A stretch of 12,102 nt of DNA from Methylococcaceae bacterium (GTDB lineage Bacteria > Pseudomonadota > Gammaproteobacteria > Methylococcales > Methylomonadaceae), in NCBI GenBank assembly GCA_947505055.1, contig CANNLO010000118.1:1-12102 (forward strand). Reading direction: 5' to 3'. Position numbers and translations under genes: made by a program. The notes under the pieces were generated by a model, which was given only the letters and a program-made list of their open reading frames with translations, searched no databases and had not been told where the DNA came from. Positions within the stretch are counted from its first letter, which is position 1. The number at the start of each line of letters is the position of its first letter. This document shows positions 8,045 to 12,102 of the stretch, one piece after another.

Positions 8045-9043
8045 ATGCTCATCAAAACCACTTTCAAGCCCGCCTGGTGGCTAAGAAATAGCCACTTACA
8101 AACCATTTACCCGGCTTTAATCAGAAAAACGTCGACGCCACCCGACTATCGCCGCGAAAGATTAATTACCCCAGACAATGACTTTATCGACTTAGATTAT
8201 TGCGGTACCGGTACTCAACCGCTAGTGATGCTGGTACACGGTTTAACCGGCAGTTCACAGTCAGGCTATATAAAAGGTTTACAAAGCATTCTGCTCAAAC
8301 AGGGGTTTCGCAGTGTTGCGCTCAATTTCCGGGGTTGCAGCGGCGAATCCAATAATACGGCTCGCTGTTATCATTCAGGCGAAACCGAGGACATTAATTT
8401 TCTTTATCAAACCTTACGACTACGCGAACCGGATACGCCAATCGCTGCCGTGGGTTTTTCCCTAGGGGGTAATGTTCTTTTAAAATGGTTGGGAGAAAAA
8501 GGCGATCAAGTAACCTTGTTTGCTGCCGTCGCTGTTTCCGTGCCTTTGTTGCTGGGAATTTGCGCGACAAAACTCGATAAGGGCTTTTCCAAATTCTATC
8601 GCCTCAATTTACTGCAAGAACTTAAAGTTTATATGCAGCTTAAACTTCAGCATCTGGAAAGCCAGGATAGAACTGAAGAAATAATGAAAATCAAAGCCTT
8701 GGGCGACATATCGAATATATCATCCTTCTGGCAATATGATGACAAAGTCGTAGCCAAGTTACATGGTTTTACAGATGTGCATGATTATTACCAGCGCTCC
8801 AGTTCAAGGCAATATCTAAAATCAATCGCGGTGCCGACTCTAGTCATACAGGCAGGCGATGATCCCTTCATGACCCGAGAAGTAATCCCGAAACTGGATG
8901 AACTTTCGCCAAAAGTGCACTTGGAAGTGAGTTGCCACGGTGGTCATGTTGGCTTTATTTCTGGCTCAAACCCTTTCAAACCAGAGTATTGGCTGGAGCA
9001 ACGAATACCCGAATTTCTAACGGGATTAGCTTATCCGGAATAA
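8045..9043 (+). CDS. yheT: Alpha/beta hydrolase of the YheT family
   Basis: A 332-residue alpha/beta hydrolase, the usual length for YheT/UPF0017 proteins. The N-terminal FKPAWWLRNSHLQTIYP (7-23) is the family's characteristic opening. An oxyanion-type HG lies at 65-66, the nucleophile elbow GFSLGGN (137-143) places the catalytic Ser at 139, the acid is likely Asp272 or 273 in AGDDPF, and the His lies in HGGHVGF (298-304), most likely His301. The fold points to an esterase or thioesterase-like cytoplasmic enzyme; the natural substrate of YheT is not established. It is transcribed alone, divergent from coaD (179-bp gap), and its stop is only 4 bases from the stop of the convergent membrane-protein gene. 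The ATG at 8045 has no strong ribosome binding site. Confidence 0.92.
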   Translation: MLIKTTFKPAWWLRNSHLQTIYPALIRKTSTPPDYRRERLITPDNDFIDLDYCGTGTQPLVMLVHGLTGSSQSGYIKGLQSILLKQGFRSVALNFRGCSGESNNTARCYHSGETEDINFLYQTLRLREPDTPIAAVGFSLGGNVLLKWLGEKGDQVTLFAAVAVSVPLLLGICATKLDKGFSKFYRLNLLQELKVYMQLKLQHLESQDRTEEIMKIKALGDISNISSFWQYDDKVVAKLHGFTDVHDYYQRSSSRQYLKSIAVPTLVIQAGDDPFMTREVIPKLDELSPKVHLEVSCHGGHVGFISGSNPFKPEYWLEQRIPEFLTGLAYPE

Positions 9044-9047
9044 CAAA

Positions 9048-9557
9048 TCAGCCTTTATCGATAATTTCCAGGCAGGCGACTATCGTATGACGAACGATGA
9101 AAATAGTCATCGCGATCGGGTAAATGCCGTAATGATCAGTGACCAATATGCCAAGCAGAACAATAGCCACAAATACACTGCTGTGCACTTTGGTTGATTT
9201 TTCCAAAAAACGCAATTGCACGACGGAGTCCAGATCAAAGTTTTGACTTTTATTGATCAGTGATAAAGTCACGATTGAGGTTAACAAGGAATAATATAAA
9301 GGAAAGAAAAAAAACATCGGCGCTTCCCCATCAAACTGGGAACTCCAATAGCCAAACCAAACCAACAAGCTACTGGATGCAAAAACATCATGCCAGGTAA
9401 TTGTCGATATTTTTTTTAAATACCCCAACAGTAAGCTCGCAACCATGACGGTCAAACCAATACCTAAGGCCACAGGCGTAGTAAGAAGCTGAAGTAGCTG
9501 AGATTGGTTCTGCACCAGGATGGCCAGCAACAGACCTAAGACAACAAATCCCATCAT
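9048..9557 (-). CDS. Small integral membrane protein, not recognised
   Basis: A 169-residue very hydrophobic protein with about five membrane segments (roughly 2-17, 28-47, 57-74, 80-101 and 124-157, the last long enough to be two). There is no recognisable catalytic motif. The middle carries a phenylalanine run (MFFFFPLYY, about 80-88) and a polar loop with a Leu-Asp-Ser-Val-Val-Gln-Leu-Arg stretch before the last segments. Two adjacent ATGs (9557 and 9554) could start it; an AGAGG ten bases upstream favours the first. It is convergent with the hydrolase gene, with 4 bases between stops, and lies downstream of a long inverted repeat that likely separates it from grxD. The open frame, sensible start and membrane pattern support a real gene; I cannot assign a function. 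Confidence 0.7.
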   Translation of the reverse strand: MMGFVVLGLLLAILVQNQSQLLQLLTTPVALGIGLTVMVASLLLGYLKKISTITWHDVFASSSLLVWFGYWSSQFDGEAPMFFFFPLYYSLLTSIVTLSLINKSQNFDLDSVVQLRFLEKSTKVHSSVFVAIVLLGILVTDHYGIYPIAMTIFIVRHTIVACLEIIDKG

Positions 9558-9594
9558 AATTCAAGAGCCTCTTTGACTTCATAATTTTAAAACA

Positions 9595-9647
9595 TAGAAG
9601 GCTGTCTAAAATTAAAACCGAATGTTTCTATTTTAGACAGCCTTCTA
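9595..9647 (-). terminator. 18-bp perfect inverted repeat, likely grxD terminator
   Basis: The left arm (9595-9612, TAGAAGGCTGTCTAAAAT) and right arm (9630-9647) are perfect reverse complements around a 17-base loop. Read on the minus strand, the stem follows grxD by 32 bases and is trailed by TGTTTTAAAATT, a passable U-tract, so a rho-independent terminator for grxD fits. The stem is longer than most terminators, and the arm core GGCTGTCTAAAA resembles insertion-sequence ends, so a remnant of a mobile element recruited as terminator is possible. Its plus-strand flank has no T-run. Confidence 0.6.
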
Positions 9648-9679
9648 GGTGTTAACAGCTATACACTCAAAAAACCGTA

Positions 9680-10003
9680 TTAATTAACGACACTGCCAAC
9701 CTTGGCCAGCATCTTTGGCAACTCACCTTTTTGAAAAAGATCAATAATGATATCGCAACCTCCAACTAACTCACCGCCAATATAAAGCTGGGGATAAGTC
9801 GGCCAGTTGGAATATTCTTTAAGTGCGTCACGAAGCTCGGGATCTTCCAAAATATTGACGTGTTTATATTTGGCATGACACGTATTCAAAATTTGCACGG
9901 TCTGCCCGGAAAAGCCACATTGAGGAAAATCCGGTGAACCTTTCATATACAAAACAACCGGATTGCTTTCTAGTTGATCTTTAATTCTTTCTAAAACACT
10001 CAT
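9680..10003 (-). CDS. grxD: Monothiol glutaredoxin (Grx4/GrxD type)
   Basis: A 107-residue CGFS-type glutaredoxin, slightly shorter than E. coli Grx4 (115). The active-site motif CGFS is at 29-32, preceded by the glutathione-binding Lys21 in YMKGSP, and followed by WPTYPQLY (67-74, containing the cis-Pro TYP) and GGCD (81-84), all glutathione-contact positions in the family. Such proteins bind a bridging [2Fe-2S] cluster with glutathione, often as a dimer or with BolA, and act in cytoplasmic iron-sulfur cluster trafficking rather than disulfide reduction. It appears to be a single-gene transcript: the inverted repeat lies downstream and a long gene-poor region upstream. The ATG at 10003 matches the family start (MSVLERIKDQ), though no clear Shine-Dalgarno is visible. 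Confidence 0.96.
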   Translation of the reverse strand: MSVLERIKDQLESNPVVLYMKGSPDFPQCGFSGQTVQILNTCHAKYKHVNILEDPELRDALKEYSNWPTYPQLYIGGELVGGCDIIIDLFQKGELPKMLAKVGSVVN

Positions 10004-10580
10004 GATGATAATTATCCAATTTGTTTAAACCTCATGATTCTATCAATTTTATATTTATTACAAAAGAGTTTCTTCTGATTGCAGGATTGAGATGATTTGC
10101 CGTTCTGTACTTTAGCGGAAGAATTAAATCTAAAAACTGGATAAAATTATTTCTATCAGCTTTTAACGGAACATGGCAATAGCCTGCTTTTTAACTGATT
10201 TTATTTTTAATTCGAACATTTTATAGCCCTGTGAAGTTCAGTATTTATTTTGTACTTGAATAGTAAGCAGGCATTAAAAAACACACCAATACGCGACAAA
10301 ACCAGTTGTGACAACTCGGCTATCTTATTTACAAATAAGACCAGTAGTTTTCCGACTCCACTTCATAACGGCTTAAGCTTTAACACATTGATAATAACCT
10401 CAGGCTTTTATGTCAATATCATTACTTTTAGGTTACAGTTTGATGCATTGAATTACATTGATAAGGCCTTTTTACTTACAAGACTGTTTAAATAACCAGG
10501 GTACAATCAAATTAAGCTCTGGTTCAGCTTATCAAGCCTAGATTACTGCAACTCCTGCCCATTTAGATAAGGCTCTAACA
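10004..10580. other. Gene-poor AT-rich intergenic region
   Basis: A 577-base stretch between the divergent grxD and the Trp-rich protein gene. I see no convincing gene, tRNA or riboswitch in it. An 81-codon frame at 10250-10495 begins with TTG, lacks a ribosome binding site and has unremarkable composition, so I treat it as chance. A modest imperfect hairpin (AACCAGGG at 10494-10501 with CTCTGGTT at 10517-10524) precedes the next gene without a T-run. The region presumably holds the promoters of both flanking genes; a small RNA cannot be excluded. Confidence 0.6.
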
Positions 10581-12102
10581 ATGAATAAACGCTCCCGCTC
10601 TGGCTTAATAAGATTATTCTTAATAATCACACTGCTTTTACCCGCCTTATTTGTTACTCCTCAGGTGCAAGCCAATGCCCAGGTCGACATTCGCTATTTT
10701 TACGATGCCCTGTCTCCTTATGGCGTCTGGGTGAATCATCCTACTTACGGCGAAGTCTGGTATCCGCGTAATGTGAGTCAAGATTGGCGGCCTTATACTG
10801 ATGGTTACTGGGCTTATACCAACGATTATGGCTGGCTATGGGTCGCCAACGAACCTTGGGGTTGGGCGCCTTTTCATTATGGACGCTGGGCATGGGATGA
10901 CTGGTACGGTTGGGTTTGGGTACCCGGAAAAGTCTGGGCTCCAGCCTGGGTGTTCTGGCGTTCGGGTGGCGGTTATGCGGCTTGGTCACCAATGCCTCCC
11001 AATGTGGTGTGGCAGCCCGGCATTGGCCTTAACATCAGTTATTTTGATTATGAGCGTGATTTACGTTGGGATTCATGGATAGTCGTACGTGACCATGACC
11101 TTCCTCATCGGCATATTCGAAACCATATTTTTCCGTCGCACCAGAATCGCGAATTCATTAACAGGACCAACCACACCCAAAATATAACCCTGATCAACAA
11201 CACAATTGTTAATCAGGGCGTGCCCGTAAAACAAATAGAAGCGATTACCCGTCAGCCGATTGTCCCGGTCGTACCCAGATTGCATGACAGGATGGACATC
11301 TCTTCAACTCGCCACCAAGAAAGCCAACCTGACATTATCCGCTTACCTATGGCCGCCCCTACCACTAACGAAACCCAACAAAATGAAGAACTGGCAAGAC
11401 GACTAGATGGTAAAAGAGCTGACGGCACCAAAACAGAGCAAGCTATTACTGATCCGACACAAATTAATAATCAGAATACCCGTTCGCCTGGTCGACTGGT
11501 TGGCATACAGAATCAAGTACCTACCATCAATTCCGAAGTTAAAAGACCCGCTTTGACAGAACCGAGCGGCAAGTCAATTCCACAACCGGCAATACCCGAA
11601 AATCCGGTCGTAGGTTTGGAACTTGATAACTCTGCGCAGCATAAAAGACCTGAAGACAATCGATCACAACAAAGACAGGCAATTCCTGTTCAACAATCTT
11701 CCTTTGGTATCCCGGAATCTATTCCTGTCCAGACTCCGACTGAAAGACCACCAGTATTTACTCAAGAAACTGCCTCACCCGATGTTTCAGTAAAACCTGT
11801 TATGCAACATAAAAGTGAATCATCAGATACTGCTCAGCCTGCTCAAGCACCTATAGTGATTCAAATACCCGCCCCCGAACAAACGCAAAATAATACGCAA
11901 ATACATCAGCAAGTACCTATCAAGGATGTTACACAACCCATGCAACAAATTGAAACATTGCGCCCGAATGAAACACAAAAGGTGCAATCTATTGAAACAA
12001 CCCAACCACAACAAATGCAACATAGTCAACAGACTGAACGCGCCCAGCAGGAAGCTCAACAGCAACAATTGCAGGAAGCCGCCCGCCAGCAGGAACTGCA
12101 AA
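10581..12102 (+). CDS. Exported Trp-rich YXWGXW/DUF6600-like protein with Pro/Gln-rich tail (runs off the right edge)
   Basis: An ATG at 10581, with AAGG eight to nine bases upstream, opens a frame that stays open for 507 codons to the edge. Residues 1-33 look like a signal peptide (Lys/Arg-rich start, hydrophobic 8-25, cleavage after VQANA). Residues 38-144 are strongly aromatic: 18 Trp between positions 50 and 144, in repeating units such as YGWLWVANEPWGWAPFHYGRW and YGWVWVPGKVWAPAWVFWR split over 83-127. This is the pattern of YXWGXW/DUF6600-type envelope proteins, whose function is not established. A His-rich stretch (171-187) and an Asn/Thr-rich link (191-212) follow, then about 290 residues rich in Pro, Gln, Thr and Glu, ending at the edge in a Gln/Ala/Glu-rich, probably helical segment (from about 475). 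It is probably periplasmic or outer-membrane-associated. Confidence 0.87.
   Translation, partial: MNKRSRSGLIRLFLIITLLLPALFVTPQVQANAQVDIRYFYDALSPYGVWVNHPTYGEVWYPRNVSQDWRPYTDGYWAYTNDYGWLWVANEPWGWAPFHYGRWAWDDWYGWVWVPGKVWAPAWVFWRSGGGYAAWSPMPPNVVWQPGIGLNISYFDYERDLRWDSWIVVRDHDLPHRHIRNHIFPSHQNREFINRTNHTQNITLINNTIVNQGVPVKQIEAITRQPIVPVVPRLHDRMDISSTRHQESQPDIIRLPMAAPTTNETQQNEELARRLDGKRADGTKTEQAITDPTQINNQNTRSPGRLVGIQNQVPTINSEVKRPALTEPSGKSIPQPAIPENPVVGLELDNSAQHKRPEDNRSQQRQAIPVQQSSFGIPESIPVQTPTERPPVFTQETASPDVSVKPVMQHKSESSDTAQPAQAPIVIQIPAPEQTQNNTQIHQQVPIKDVTQPMQQIETLRPNETQKVQSIETTQPQQMQHSQQTERAQQEAQQQQLQEAARQQELQ
11188..11218 (+). repeat. Intragenic imperfect hairpin
   Basis: Arms CCCTGATCAACAA (11188-11200) and TTGTTAATCAGGG (11206-11218) pair over 12 of 13 positions around a 5-base loop, inside the coding region at the join between the Trp-rich domain and the low-complexity tail. 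It may simply reflect the repeated Asn/Ile codons. Confidence 0.5.

Noticed and set aside
10170..10195. Terminator-like GGC-AATA-GCC followed by a T-run
   Set aside because: A three-pair stem is too short to be a credible intrinsic terminator and no gene ends before it.
10250..10495. 81-codon open frame on the plus strand in the gene-poor region
   Set aside because: TTG start, no ribosome binding site, no domain or membrane/signal pattern, and the surrounding sequence is AT-rich non-coding in character.
10494..10524. Imperfect hairpin upstream of the Trp-rich protein gene as a riboswitch or leader element
   Set aside because: A single 8-pair stem with a G-U pair, no conserved riboswitch core and no T-run.
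11823..12101. Hydrophobic Leu-rich open frame on the minus strand
   Set aside because: It is the antisense of the Gln-rich tail (CAG/CAA codons read as Leu/Cys on the other strand) and has no independent support.

Overview
The window reads as chromosomal DNA of an AT-leaning gammaproteobacterium, most likely a methanotroph of the order Methylococcales. The main clue is the pair at the left edge: a CrtN1-type C30 carotenoid desaturase overlapping an aldehyde dehydrogenase, which is the crtN1-ald part of the crtN1-ald-crtN2 cluster described from Methylomonas. The CrtN1 sequence resembles that enzyme along its whole length, judged from memory with no search run. CoaD, monothiol glutaredoxin and YheT-type sequences also fit a gammaproteobacterium.

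Layout. (1) Positions 1-2446, minus strand: an operon of an isoprenylcysteine-methyltransferase-like membrane protein, CrtN1, and the start of a carotenoid aldehyde dehydrogenase that runs off the left edge. A crtN2 oxidase is expected just outside. (2) 2532-5658, plus strand, divergent from the carotenoid operon: a LolD/MacB-type ATPase and an 808-residue FtsX-type permease, together a complete type VII (mechanotransmission) ABC system. (3) 5728-7865, minus strand: an unassigned four-helix membrane protein with one c-type heme motif, two tandem 2[4Fe-4S] ferredoxins of the Allochromatium/YfhL type, and coaD for coenzyme A synthesis. (4) 8045-9043, plus strand: a YheT-family alpha/beta hydrolase, convergent with an unrecognised small membrane protein (9048-9557, minus). 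(5) 9595-9647: an 18-bp perfect inverted repeat downstream of the monothiol glutaredoxin gene grxD (9680-10003, minus). (6) 10004-10580: a gene-poor AT-rich gap. (7) 10581 to the right edge, plus strand: an exported protein with a very tryptophan-rich YXWGXW/DUF6600-like domain and a long Pro/Gln-rich tail; its stop codon lies beyond the window.

How the genes work together. CrtN1 makes the desaturated C30 backbone, an oxidase (expected outside) would make the terminal aldehyde, and the aldehyde dehydrogenase would make the carboxylic acid. The ICMT-like protein beside them could methylate such an acid; that is an inference and the most interesting lead here. The two ferredoxins form a redox-carrier pair beside coaD. 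The remaining genes look like single-purpose housekeeping or envelope genes. I see no tRNA, rRNA, CRISPR array, transposase or prophage gene.
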